DNA of 29,451 nucleotides, taken from the IMG/VR virus record IMGVR_UViG_3300021378_000107, positions 1 through 29,451 of that record. One strand, written 5' to 3'. Source of the stretch: a virus. Below the pieces are notes generated by a model. The model was not told the origin of the DNA. It did no database searches and worked only from the letters and a program-made list of their open reading frames with translations. The position numbers and the translations under genes were made by a program. Positions 19,185 through 26,151 of the stretch are shown one piece after another (the stretch's first letter is position 1; each line of letters opens with the position of its first letter).

Positions 19185-20537
19185 ATGTCATATACCATTA
19201 ACTTAACAGATGGTACAATTTTTGCAGTAGTTGCGGATGGTACTATCAACACAGATTCGAGTCAGGTACTAGTCGGAAAAAACTACGCTGGTTACGGTGA
19301 ATTCTTAGACGAGAACTTCATACGTTTACTTGAAAATGCGGCAAATACATCAGCACCAGGAGCACCGTTAACAGGTCAACTTTGGTACGATAAAACAAAC
19401 AATGTGATGAAAGTGTACAACGGAACAACTTTTAAGGTTATTTCGGCTGCGACTGCATCCACTAGCCAACCAACTTCAAATATAGCTGGTGACTTATGGT
19501 TTGATACAACAAACGACCAACTTAAAGTTTATAATGGATCCACTTTTATTACTATTGGTCCAAGTTTTACAAGTGGCGAAGGAACATCAGGTGCTATTGT
19601 AACAACTATTACAGATAACGTTGCAAGTGATCACGTTGTGGTACAGATGTATGTAAACAACGTTATAGTTTCGATATTCTCAAAAGATGCTACATTTACT
19701 CCGGCAGTAGCTATTTCAGGATTTGCTACTATTGGTCCAGGTTTGAATATGAGTACAACAGTATCAAACGCAGTGTTTAACGGAACCGCAACAAATGCTG
19801 ATACACTAGATACACTCAATTCAACAAGTTTTATGAGATCAGATGCGGCCACAAGCAATAACACAAGTATCAGTGTGTTATCAGACACAGGATTATTTGT
19901 TGGTGCAGATAGTGATGCTAAAATTTCAGTTTCAGGAACTGATGTCACTATAGCCAACCAAACATCAGACGGTGATACTATATTAACAGTAAACGATGGT
20001 GGAGTTACTACAACAGTGATTCAACTTGATGGAGCAACTGCAACTGTAGGCGTAAGAGATATAACAAATTTACAAGCAGATGGTGTTGGAAACATTGGTA
20101 CTGCTAGTGTAGGATTCAATACTGTTCATGCTAAAGCAACATCAGCACAATACGCTGATATGGCTGAGCGTTTTCATGCAGATGCAGAATACGCTCCAGG
20201 AACAATTGTTGAACTAGGCGGTGTAAACGAAGTTACACTTTGCGTAGAAGAATTAAGTTCTAAAGTATTTGGTGTTGTTTCGACACAACCAGCATACTTG
20301 ATGAACGGCAATGCAGGGTCAAATGCTACGCATCCACCAATTGCGATGAGTGGAAGAGTGCCTGTAAACGTAATGGGATTTGTTACAAAAGGTGACAGAC
20401 TTGTAAGTGCCGGAAACGGAACCGCAAGAGCTGCAAACTTAGATGAGATTACAAGTTTCAACGTAATTGGACGTGCTCTAGAAAGCAAAACAGACGAAGG
20501 AATTGGCAGTATAGAAGCTATTGTAAAAATAGTTTAA
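19185..20537 (+). CDS. Tail fibre-like protein (450 aa)
   Basis: The N-terminal part has two copies of a fibre repeat: GQLWYDKTNNVMKVYNGTTF (64-83) and GDLWFDTTNDQLKVYNGSTF (102-121). A Ser/Thr-rich beta shaft follows, with hydrophobic Val/Ile alternation and few charged residues. The C-terminal domain (about 305-450) opens with SAQYADMAERFHADAEYAPG and reads through VFGVVSTQPAYLMNG to the end. YADMAE-type C-terminal domains are found in many phage fibres and are loosely reminiscent of the Peptidase_G2 autoprocessing region. No cleavage residue can be assigned. Such proteins are receptor-binding or fibre subunits attached to the baseplate. ATG 19185 has GGAG ten bases upstream. Confidence 0.75.
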   Translation: MSYTINLTDGTIFAVVADGTINTDSSQVLVGKNYAGYGEFLDENFIRLLENAANTSAPGAPLTGQLWYDKTNNVMKVYNGTTFKVISAATASTSQPTSNIAGDLWFDTTNDQLKVYNGSTFITIGPSFTSGEGTSGAIVTTITDNVASDHVVVQMYVNNVIVSIFSKDATFTPAVAISGFATIGPGLNMSTTVSNAVFNGTATNADTLDTLNSTSFMRSDAATSNNTSISVLSDTGLFVGADSDAKISVSGTDVTIANQTSDGDTILTVNDGGVTTTVIQLDGATATVGVRDITNLQADGVGNIGTASVGFNTVHAKATSAQYADMAERFHADAEYAPGTIVELGGVNEVTLCVEELSSKVFGVVSTQPAYLMNGNAGSNATHPPIAMSGRVPVNVMGFVTKGDRLVSAGNGTARAANLDEITSFNVIGRALESKTDEGIGSIEAIVKIV

Positions 20538-20540
20538 TAT

Positions 20541-20548
20541 TATAAATA
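20541..20548 (+). promoter_or_regulatory. Perfect T4-type late promoter TATAAATA
   Basis: The octamer is identical to the T4 late consensus recognised by gp55-RNA polymerase with the sliding clamp. It lies four bases after the fibre stop codon and 72 nt before ATG 20620. Expected initiation is near 20554, just before a set of palindromes in the leader. Confidence 0.7.
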
Positions 20549-20552
20549 TGTA

Positions 20553-20600
20553 GGATATCCAGCTAATAGTATAACTATTAGCGTATCATTAGATACTAAT
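20553..20600 (+). promoter_or_regulatory. Palindromic 5' leader (stacked hairpins)
   Basis: Three inverted repeats follow each other. GGATATCC is at 20553-20560. GCTAATAGT (20562-20570) pairs perfectly with ACTATTAGC (20574-20582) across a 3-nt ATA loop. GTATC (20583-20587) pairs with GATAC (20592-20596). ATTAG (20588-20592) can alternatively pair with CTAAT (20596-20600). No U-run follows, so this is not an ordinary terminator. It would lie at the very 5' end of the late transcript. Confidence 0.6.
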
Positions 20601-20619
20601 ACAAAGGAAATAAAAAGAG

Positions 20620-21573
20620 ATGACATATACAGTAGGTTCAACCATTGTAGACGACGACTACAATATATTTGCAACGGGAAATGCCGCTGGCTCCGGTGAT
20701 GACAGTGTAAACAATATTAATACTATATTGGGTACAGGAACTGGTGATAAAGGCTATGGGCAATCAACTACCTTGCCAGCAGTTAGTGCAGGTGGTACTG
20801 TAGCAGCCACAAACTGGGCAAACTTAGTAGCCAGAACTGCTACGCTCGCAGCACACCAAGGCATATCTATAACATCAATTACTCAGCCAAGTGCTGGAGA
20901 TACAGTTGCGGTTTTTGCTGCTTTATCACAGAACATAACAGATGTAAATACTAACAGAAATTTTGCAGCCGCAGAAGGATCTGACTCATCTGTATCAACT
21001 ACTTCAACTGCAGGTTGGAACAACAGTGCAACACTATCAAAAACATTTACGTTTGCAAGTGCAAATCAGTTGAGATACTTTTTTAATGCAGGTGGACAAA
21101 TTCGTTTGTCATGGAGTAGATCAGGTGGTACAACCAGTGATCAAAACACATCATGGACAAACTTGTTAACTGCTTCAGGTACATTGGTACTCACTGGTGC
21201 AGCCGCAGCTAAAACTATTAACGGTGTTTCATACACAGGCCTAACAAAAATTGGTGGCTCAGGTTCACCTACTACACTTAATACAACAGAAGGTGCATAC
21301 GCATTAGATGGTACACCATCATTGAACTTTAAACAGGTACCAAGTGCACCATATGGTTCAAACGAAATTGAAGTTTCATATAGCATATCGGGTAATGTAA
21401 TAACAATTTACACAGACTTATCAGATGACTATGCTCCACCGGATCCAGCATCACCTGATAACATTGACGGAACATTAACACAGGTATCAACTGTACGTCC
21501 GCCAAGTACAGCACAACTAAGTGATACTTGGGGAACTGTTACACAAAACACACCAAGTTGGTCACAGACATAA
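20620..21573 (+). CDS. Virion structural/tail fibre-like protein (317 aa)
   Basis: The protein begins with TYTVGSTIVDDDYNIFATG, and ATNWANLVARTATLAAHQG follows near residues 64-82. A Ser/Thr/Asn-rich beta domain contains NQLRYFFNAGGQIRLSWSRS at about residues 145-164. The FFNAGGxIR motif recurs in fibre and tail-tip-like structural proteins of marine phages, which is the basis for the call. The composition is typical of extended beta structure, with no signal peptide or membrane segment. ATG 20620 has AAGGA about ten bases upstream. It has its own perfect late promoter, and the gene is followed at 19 nt by a strong terminator, so it can be made as a single-gene transcript. The exact virion position is unknown. 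Confidence 0.65.
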   Translation: MTYTVGSTIVDDDYNIFATGNAAGSGDDSVNNINTILGTGTGDKGYGQSTTLPAVSAGGTVAATNWANLVARTATLAAHQGISITSITQPSAGDTVAVFAALSQNITDVNTNRNFAAAEGSDSSVSTTSTAGWNNSATLSKTFTFASANQLRYFFNAGGQIRLSWSRSGGTTSDQNTSWTNLLTASGTLVLTGAAAAKTINGVSYTGLTKIGGSGSPTTLNTTEGAYALDGTPSLNFKQVPSAPYGSNEIEVSYSISGNVITIYTDLSDDYAPPDPASPDNIDGTLTQVSTVRPPSTAQLSDTWGTVTQNTPSWSQT

Positions 21574-21591
21574 TTTTATAACAAATACTAC

Positions 21592-21623
21592 AAACCCTAG
21601 TTTTTATTAACTAGGGTTTTTTT
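21592..21623 (+). terminator. Intrinsic (Rho-independent) terminator closing the structural module
   Basis: AAACCCTAGTT (21592-21602) pairs perfectly with AACTAGGGTTT (21609-21619) around a TTTATT loop. Seven T residues run from 21617 to 21623. The stem is 11 bp with four G/C pairs. On the opposite strand there is no comparable T-run, so it acts in the + direction. Confidence 0.9.
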
Positions 21624-21639
21624 GTGGCTAAGTATTCGC

Positions 21640-21936
21640 ATGCAAGATTTAGTCAAAAGAATACGCAAAAGATTTGATCATCAGCAAGCAAGGCTGGTGC
21701 TTAAAGAAACATATCAAGCAAAAATGATATTTGCACACAATGGCGGTATGTGGCGTGCTGGTCCAGAGCTTTTAAGTTTATGTGAAATTTGTGATGATAC
21801 TGCAATACTACTAGACATATACGATACACCAGTACAAGTAAACACCGATGAACTACAAGTAATCGCCTTACAACTCTGGCAAGAACAGATGAATGCATGG
21901 CATGCTGAATATGAAGAAATGTCAAAACAAAGATGA
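21640..21936 (+). CDS. Conserved-looking small hypothetical protein (98 aa)
   Basis: I chose ATG 21640 (MQDLVKRIRKRFDHQQ). The in-frame TTG at 21622 falls inside the terminator T-run. The protein is helical and charged: a basic N terminus, then MIFAHNGGMWRAGPELLSL, then a C-terminal helix LQLWQEQMNAWHAEYEEMSKQR with many aromatic and acidic residues. No domain is recognised and there is no membrane segment. It is the first gene of the overlapping accessory cassette and shares ATGA with the next gene (21933-21936), so it is probably co-translated with the glycosyltransferase candidates. No clear promoter or Shine-Dalgarno was found in the 16 nt after the terminator. Confidence 0.7.
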   Translation: MQDLVKRIRKRFDHQQARLVLKETYQAKMIFAHNGGMWRAGPELLSLCEICDDTAILLDIYDTPVQVNTDELQVIALQLWQEQMNAWHAEYEEMSKQR

Positions 21937-22694
21937 CGGTTGGTGCTTTATTATATGCATTCAACAGTGATATAAAATATACCAAAATTGCTTTAGAATG
22001 TGCAAATAGGATTCAAGAATATTTAGATATTCCTGTTAGTATTGTTACAGACACTGCCTTAAACAATAGTACATTTGACAAAGAAATTATAGTAAGTAAA
22101 CCAGTAACAAAAAATTACAAATACTGGCAAGACACTGATAAAACCACACTGTGGCACAACGCTGGCAGAAGTGGAGCACTTGATGTTACACCTTATGAAC
22201 GCACCTTACTGGTGGATATAGACTATATGATCAACAGTACTGTGCTTGAAAATTTACTTAACAGTACACAAAGTTTTTTTGCACACAAAAATGTTATGCC
22301 AGCAACCAAAAAAACAACTGTAGAAACATTTGGATTACACAAAAGCACAATGTGGTGGGCAACTGTAGTTGTATTTGATAAAAGCCAATTCTCAGAAGAT
22401 GTGTTTGGAATGTGGCAAATGGTTGAACAAAATTATCAGCACTATGCAAATGCATTTCAATTTGATGGTCGTAAATTTAGAAATGATTATGCCCTAAGTA
22501 TTGCACTCTTAGTTGCTAACGGAAATACTGTACCAGAGCATTGCGATATTCCATGGCCTCTTGTTAATGTTGAGCCTGCAGTTGAAGTCTCTTTAGACGA
22601 GGACCGGTGGTCCATTGACGGAAAATTTTATACACGTAACCAGGATCTACACATAATGGGCAAAAGTTATTTGGAGAATCTATATGCAATATGA
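21933..22694 (+). CDS. Putative GT-A-fold glycosyltransferase 1 (253 aa)
   Basis: The N terminus GALLYAFNSDIKYTKIALECANRI followed by IPVSIVTD (residues 33-40) has the strand-helix-strand pattern of a nucleotide-sugar binding fold. YERTLLVDIDYMINS at 88-102 contains a hydrophobic strand ending in a DxD motif (D95, D97). In GT-A enzymes that motif binds the metal and nucleotide sugar. Length, fold pattern and motif suggest a small cytoplasmic glycosyltransferase; the donor and acceptor are unknown. It starts by ATGA overlap with the preceding gene and overlaps the next by 11 nt. The next protein appears to be a diverged paralogue. The family assignment is by motif only. Confidence 0.6.
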   Translation: MTVGALLYAFNSDIKYTKIALECANRIQEYLDIPVSIVTDTALNNSTFDKEIIVSKPVTKNYKYWQDTDKTTLWHNAGRSGALDVTPYERTLLVDIDYMINSTVLENLLNSTQSFFAHKNVMPATKKTTVETFGLHKSTMWWATVVVFDKSQFSEDVFGMWQMVEQNYQHYANAFQFDGRKFRNDYALSIALLVANGNTVPEHCDIPWPLVNVEPAVEVSLDEDRWSIDGKFYTRNQDLHIMGKSYLENLYAI

Positions 22695-23451
22695 AGCAGA
22701 CAACGGCTACATCATACCTGCAACAGAAGAATATATTCAATGTGCTGAAACACTTGCAAAAAGCATACGCTATTGGCATCCAGATGTAAAAATATGTTTG
22801 CTTACTGATATTGAATATACCAATAGTCTATTTGATTTTGTAAAACAGTTGCCATGGGGAAACACCGGTGGTTGGTCAAACGATTGGCAAGTGTATCACG
22901 CTAGTCCATTTCATGAAACAGTAAAGTTAGAAGCAGACATGATACTCAGTGGACCGGTGGACCATTGGTGGACACATTATCGCAAGTTTCCTGTTTGGAT
23001 CAGTACTGGATGTAGGAATCAATATAATAAAACTGCATACACAAGACACTATAGAAAAATATTTGATAAAAATAAACTTCCAGATGTCTATAATGCAATT
23101 ACCTATTGGCGTGTTAGCAGAGAGTCACAAGAATTTTTTAAAAGTGTTAGACAGTGCTTTGAAAAATGGGATCAAGTAAAAACAGATATACAAGGAGCAC
23201 AAGACGAAGTTGCAAATACTGATTTAATTTACGCACTGAATGCTGATGGTTATATTACTCCAGGATACGGCCCACAGATTGTACATTGTAAGCAAGAAGT
23301 GTTGCGTACATCGATCGAAGATTGGCATAAAGAACTTATATGGGAGATAGACAAAGGAGTATTTCGTATAAACGGTTACAATCAACATGGGTTTGTACAC
23401 TATCATCAAAAACAACTTGCAGTAGAATTTGGCAAATATTATGCTTGCTGA
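22684..23451 (+). CDS. Putative GT-A-fold glycosyltransferase 2 (255 aa)
   Basis: GYIIPATEEYIQCAETLAKSIR (residues 8-29), then DVKICLLTDIEY (34-45), gives the same N-terminal fold pattern as the preceding gene product. WSNDWQVYHASPFHETVKLEADMILSGP (64-91) aligns with its DxD region but reads E83-A-D85, a variant acidic pair. Later segments rich in Trp, Tyr and Asp (VYNAITYWRVS, AQDEVANTDLIYALNADGY) fit an acceptor-side domain. The start ATG 22684 lies inside the preceding gene with GGAG just upstream. Probably cytoplasmic and co-translated. The variant motif could mean altered metal use or a weakened enzyme. Confidence 0.55.
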   Translation: MQYEADNGYIIPATEEYIQCAETLAKSIRYWHPDVKICLLTDIEYTNSLFDFVKQLPWGNTGGWSNDWQVYHASPFHETVKLEADMILSGPVDHWWTHYRKFPVWISTGCRNQYNKTAYTRHYRKIFDKNKLPDVYNAITYWRVSRESQEFFKSVRQCFEKWDQVKTDIQGAQDEVANTDLIYALNADGYITPGYGPQIVHCKQEVLRTSIEDWHKELIWEIDKGVFRINGYNQHGFVHYHQKQLAVEFGKYYAC

Positions 23452-23788
23452 AGACTTTATAAAATTAATAAACGCCAGTGCTGAACTTGTAAACAAACCG
23501 GTTGACTTCACATACAGATTGTACTATAATAAAGAAACTGGTGAACCCATTGCATATAGTATGGAAAAACTAAAAGGTGATTTTGTCACAGTTACAAAAG
23601 AGCAGTATACGGTAGGTAGATATGATGTTATTGTTAAAGATGATTGTCTTGTAAGTACAGCTAGTATACAATATCTAAGAAAATTAGTGCCCAGTGCTGA
23701 TGGTATAGCATGTAATAAAACAAATGTTTTAATCTTAGATGAAACAAGTTCTACTAAGTGGAAACTTAAGACAAAGGAATTATTATGA
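23441..23788 (+). CDS. Small hypothetical phage protein (115 aa)
   Basis: ATG 23441 (MLAEDFIKLINASAE) is preferred over the in-frame TTG at 23429. The protein continues with FTYRLYYNKETGEPIAYSMEKLKG at about residues 23-46 and KDDCLVSTASIQYLRKLVPS at about 66-85. From memory, RLYY...GxPxxYSMExL proteins are common small ORFs in marine T4-like phages and have no assigned function. It is mainly beta with a Lys-rich C terminus, and there is no signal peptide or membrane segment. It overlaps the preceding gene by 11 nt and the next by ATGA, so it belongs to the same translation unit. I cannot assign a role. Confidence 0.65.
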   Translation: MLAEDFIKLINASAELVNKPVDFTYRLYYNKETGEPIAYSMEKLKGDFVTVTKEQYTVGRYDVIVKDDCLVSTASIQYLRKLVPSADGIACNKTNVLILDETSSTKWKLKTKELL

Positions 23789-24165
23789 AGTACATTATTA
23801 TTGTGATATTAGGCTTAATATCATTTACTACACATGCTCAAGAAATACCAAAACCAATGCCGAAGCCAGAAAGAACACAATTATTATTAAACATGCAGGT
23901 TCCATGTAGTCAGCAAGGCATTGAGTATCTTTCAGATATAGTAAACGAACACGGCGAACAAGAGTTTGCAAGTGGAGTGTTTGCAATAAAACCAGTATCA
24001 AAGCCAGATTTGGTCACGGTTGATTTATTAATGTATGTCAATCCTAAAACAAGAACGTTTACAATCTTTAGCTATCAAAAAGTCGGTGACTACAATATTG
24101 CATGTGTGCTTGCCGGTGGTACAGATTTCACACCATTCTCAGGTGAGTATAGAAAGAATGATTGA
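23785..24165 (+). CDS. Small exported protein with signal peptide (126 aa)
   Basis: The first 19 residues, MKYIIIVILGLISFTTHA, then QE, form a typical Sec signal peptide: a Lys, a hydrophobic core of Ile/Val/Leu, and a likely cut after THA. There is no lipobox cysteine, so the product should be periplasmic or secreted. The mature part (about 107 residues) has two cysteines (VPCSQQG and YNIACVLAGG) that could form a disulfide, and ends in a beta-rich segment with LLMYVNPKTRTFTIFSY. I recall small exported proteins with an ACVL..G ending in marine phages and bacteria; their function is unknown. It lies between a small unknown gene and a glycosyltransferase candidate, overlapping both. Confidence 0.7.
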   Translation: MKYIIIVILGLISFTTHAQEIPKPMPKPERTQLLLNMQVPCSQQGIEYLSDIVNEHGEQEFASGVFAIKPVSKPDLVTVDLLMYVNPKTRTFTIFSYQKVGDYNIACVLAGGTDFTPFSGEYRKND

Positions 24166-25081
24166 TGTTGCTGATTTAGATTGTATATACTTGAGCTATG
24201 ACGAGCCCAAAAAAGAAGAATTTTGGGTAAAAATACGCAACATGGTTCCGTGGGCTAAACGTGTAGATGGAGTACATGGATCAGATGCGGCACACAAAGC
24301 GGCTGCTGACGCAAGCGATACAGAACGTTTTATACTAATTGATGGCGATAACTTGCCACAAGAAAGTTTTTTCAACGAAACGATCGAATACAAAACAGAT
24401 CAGTACGAACAAGCAGTGTACAGATGGCGTGCCCGCAACGATATAAACGGACTTATGTATGGCAACGGAGGTATTAGCTCATGGACAAAAACGTTTGTAC
24501 AAAACATGCGTACACACGAAGCAAGTGCGGGTGCAGATGAAACTGACGTAGAATTTTGCTTTGATGATCTATATTGGCCAATGTACAACTGCTATTCAAC
24601 TACATATCCTGGAGAAAGTGCAAAACATGCTTTCCGTGCAGGCTTTAGAGAAGGCGTAAAGATGTGCCTTGATAAAGGTACCAAGCCCAGTGCAAGTGCG
24701 TTTAAAGAAAGTGTACATAATAGAAACTTAGATCATTTAACCATATGGCACAATATAGGTGCAGATACAGAACACGGACTATGGGCTATTGCAGGATCAA
24801 GACTTGGAACATATAAAACAATGTTGCAGAAGGATTGGAACTATAAAGACGTACAAGACTTTGCAAAGTTGGATGCTATATGGGAAGATGTAAAACATCT
24901 AGCACCTGGTGAATTAGTAAGTATCAAAGCCGATGATCTTGCTAGACAACTATCTTTACCAATGAATATCCTTACACCAGTACAAAGTAAGTTTTTTAAA
25001 CATCATTATCGCAGTAATTGGCACAATCAAGATATTATGACACGCGAAATTGATGTGATACGGAGCCAAGAAGGATGGTAA
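24158..25081 (+). CDS. Putative glycosyltransferase 3 with DGD motif (307 aa)
   Basis: The chosen start is ATG 24158 (MIDVADLDCIYLSYDEPK), which overlaps the preceding gene by 8 nt. The in-frame extension back to 24035 would overlap it by over 100 nt. ERFILIDGDNLPQE at residues 57-70 is a hydrophobic strand ending in D62-G-D64, a DxD-type metal/nucleotide-sugar motif. NGLMYGNGGISSW (about 107-119) and IWHNIGADTEHGLWAIAGSRLG (about 197-218) look like active-site loops. The KRVDGVHGSDAAHKAA segment precedes the motif as in small cytoplasmic GT-A enzymes. I recall similar proteins in marine cyanophages annotated only as putative glycosyltransferases. It overlaps the first radical SAM gene by 7 nt. 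It shares no obvious close similarity with the two other candidates here. Confidence 0.6.
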   Translation: MIDVADLDCIYLSYDEPKKEEFWVKIRNMVPWAKRVDGVHGSDAAHKAAADASDTERFILIDGDNLPQESFFNETIEYKTDQYEQAVYRWRARNDINGLMYGNGGISSWTKTFVQNMRTHEASAGADETDVEFCFDDLYWPMYNCYSTTYPGESAKHAFRAGFREGVKMCLDKGTKPSASAFKESVHNRNLDHLTIWHNIGADTEHGLWAIAGSRLGTYKTMLQKDWNYKDVQDFAKLDAIWEDVKHLAPGELVSIKADDLARQLSLPMNILTPVQSKFFKHHYRSNWHNQDIMTREIDVIRSQEGW

Positions 25082-26151
25082 AAGAACTTTTTGCTGATCT
25101 CAGCAAAGATTACAAATATACAATGAATGCAATGCCTCGTGGCAAAGATGAACAAAAATCAGTTTCTTTTGCCTGTAATTTGCCACATAAAGTAGTAAGC
25201 ATCGATGACAACTTAAATTGCATACTTTGTATTTGCGATGGTTGGTTGCCTATACCTGTTGGACAAGTGCAAGACTTTACAAGTTTACCTGAGATTTTTT
25301 CAAGCCCAAAAGCAAAAATTTTGCAAGCTGATATTGATGCTAAAACCTATACATGGTGTGCAGTGCAAAATTGTGGAATTAAGCATCATAATGTTTTAAG
25401 ATCTGATTATCAAGTGGTTATTAATATTGACAGGAGTTGTAATCTGCAATGTCCTAGCTGTCGGCGAGATAAATTTATGTTGACGTCTGGATCTCTGTAT
25501 GATAAAAAAATAGCTGCGGCAAACCAAATACTTACCTGGTTGGATCAGCTTGACGAACCGATCGATATTGTAACAAGCGGTGATGGTGACCCTCTTGCAA
25601 GTCTTGTTATGCGTCCATTAATAAAAAATTGGAAGTTTAAACCAAAGCAGAAGATAACAATAAAAACAAACGGCATGTTAATAAAAAAACAATTGCAAAA
25701 TACTGAAATGTTACGCAGTGCTCGTTTCAGTATTAGTGTTGATGCTGGCAGCAAAGATGTGTTTGAAAAAATTAGACTCGGCGGAAACTGGAAAATATTA
25801 TTAGATAATTTTGACTTCTTAGTTAAAAACAAGAAACAAAAATTTACATTTTTAAATTTTACTCTACAAAAAGATAACTATCGTGATTTAGAAAACTTTG
25901 TGAAATTATGCGAACACTACCAATTTTGTGGCGCAGTGTCAAAACTTTGTGATTGGGGGACTTGGAATCTGCAAGATGTTTCACAACCAGATGAGTGGAC
26001 TCAAAAAAACGGTTACTTTTATGAACATGATGTGTTACAATTAGAACATGCTAATTATAAAGAAGCCGCGTCAATTTGTACCCAGTTTTTAGATCATCCA
26101 TTGGTATACATTGATACATCAGTGAGAGAAAAGTTGTATGAAGCAAAATAA
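25075..26151 (+). CDS. Radical SAM protein 1, divergent (358 aa)
   Basis: SCNLQCPSC at residues 121-129 gives the radical SAM cluster ligands C122, C126 and C129 (CX3CX2C), which bind the [4Fe-4S] used to cleave S-adenosylmethionine. The second motif region reads TSGDGDPL near 162-169 in place of the usual GGEP. An N-terminal Cys-rich domain precedes the core: C34, C49, C52, C54, C95 and C100. It could hold an auxiliary Fe-S cluster, like a SPASM/Twitch domain placed before rather than after the core. The SSSW motif that follows the cluster in the next three proteins is missing. ATG 25075 overlaps the previous gene by 7 nt. The substrate is unknown. Confidence 0.85.
   Translation: MVKELFADLSKDYKYTMNAMPRGKDEQKSVSFACNLPHKVVSIDDNLNCILCICDGWLPIPVGQVQDFTSLPEIFSSPKAKILQADIDAKTYTWCAVQNCGIKHHNVLRSDYQVVINIDRSCNLQCPSCRRDKFMLTSGSLYDKKIAAANQILTWLDQLDEPIDIVTSGDGDPLASLVMRPLIKNWKFKPKQKITIKTNGMLIKKQLQNTEMLRSARFSISVDAGSKDVFEKIRLGGNWKILLDNFDFLVKNKKQKFTFLNFTLQKDNYRDLENFVKLCEHYQFCGAVSKLCDWGTWNLQDVSQPDEWTQKNGYFYEHDVLQLEHANYKEAASICTQFLDHPLVYIDTSVREKLYEAK

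Noticed and set aside
20541-20619. tRNA or intrinsic terminator in the palindromic leader
   Set aside because: There is no cloverleaf with a T-loop consensus and no U-run after the hairpins.
21622-21639. TTG start giving six extra residues to the 98-aa protein
   Set aside because: The TTG lies in the terminator T-run; ATG 21640 is the better start.
22949-23179. 76-aa + strand ORF inside glycosyltransferase 2
   Set aside because: It is an out-of-frame shadow with no start signal of its own.
23429-23440. TTG start for the 115-aa protein
   Set aside because: ATG 23441 is only four codons downstream and gives an 11-nt overlap like its neighbours.
24035-24157. Upstream extension of glycosyltransferase 3
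   Set aside because: It would overlap the exported-protein gene by over 100 nt, whereas ATG 24158 gives the short overlap typical of this cassette.
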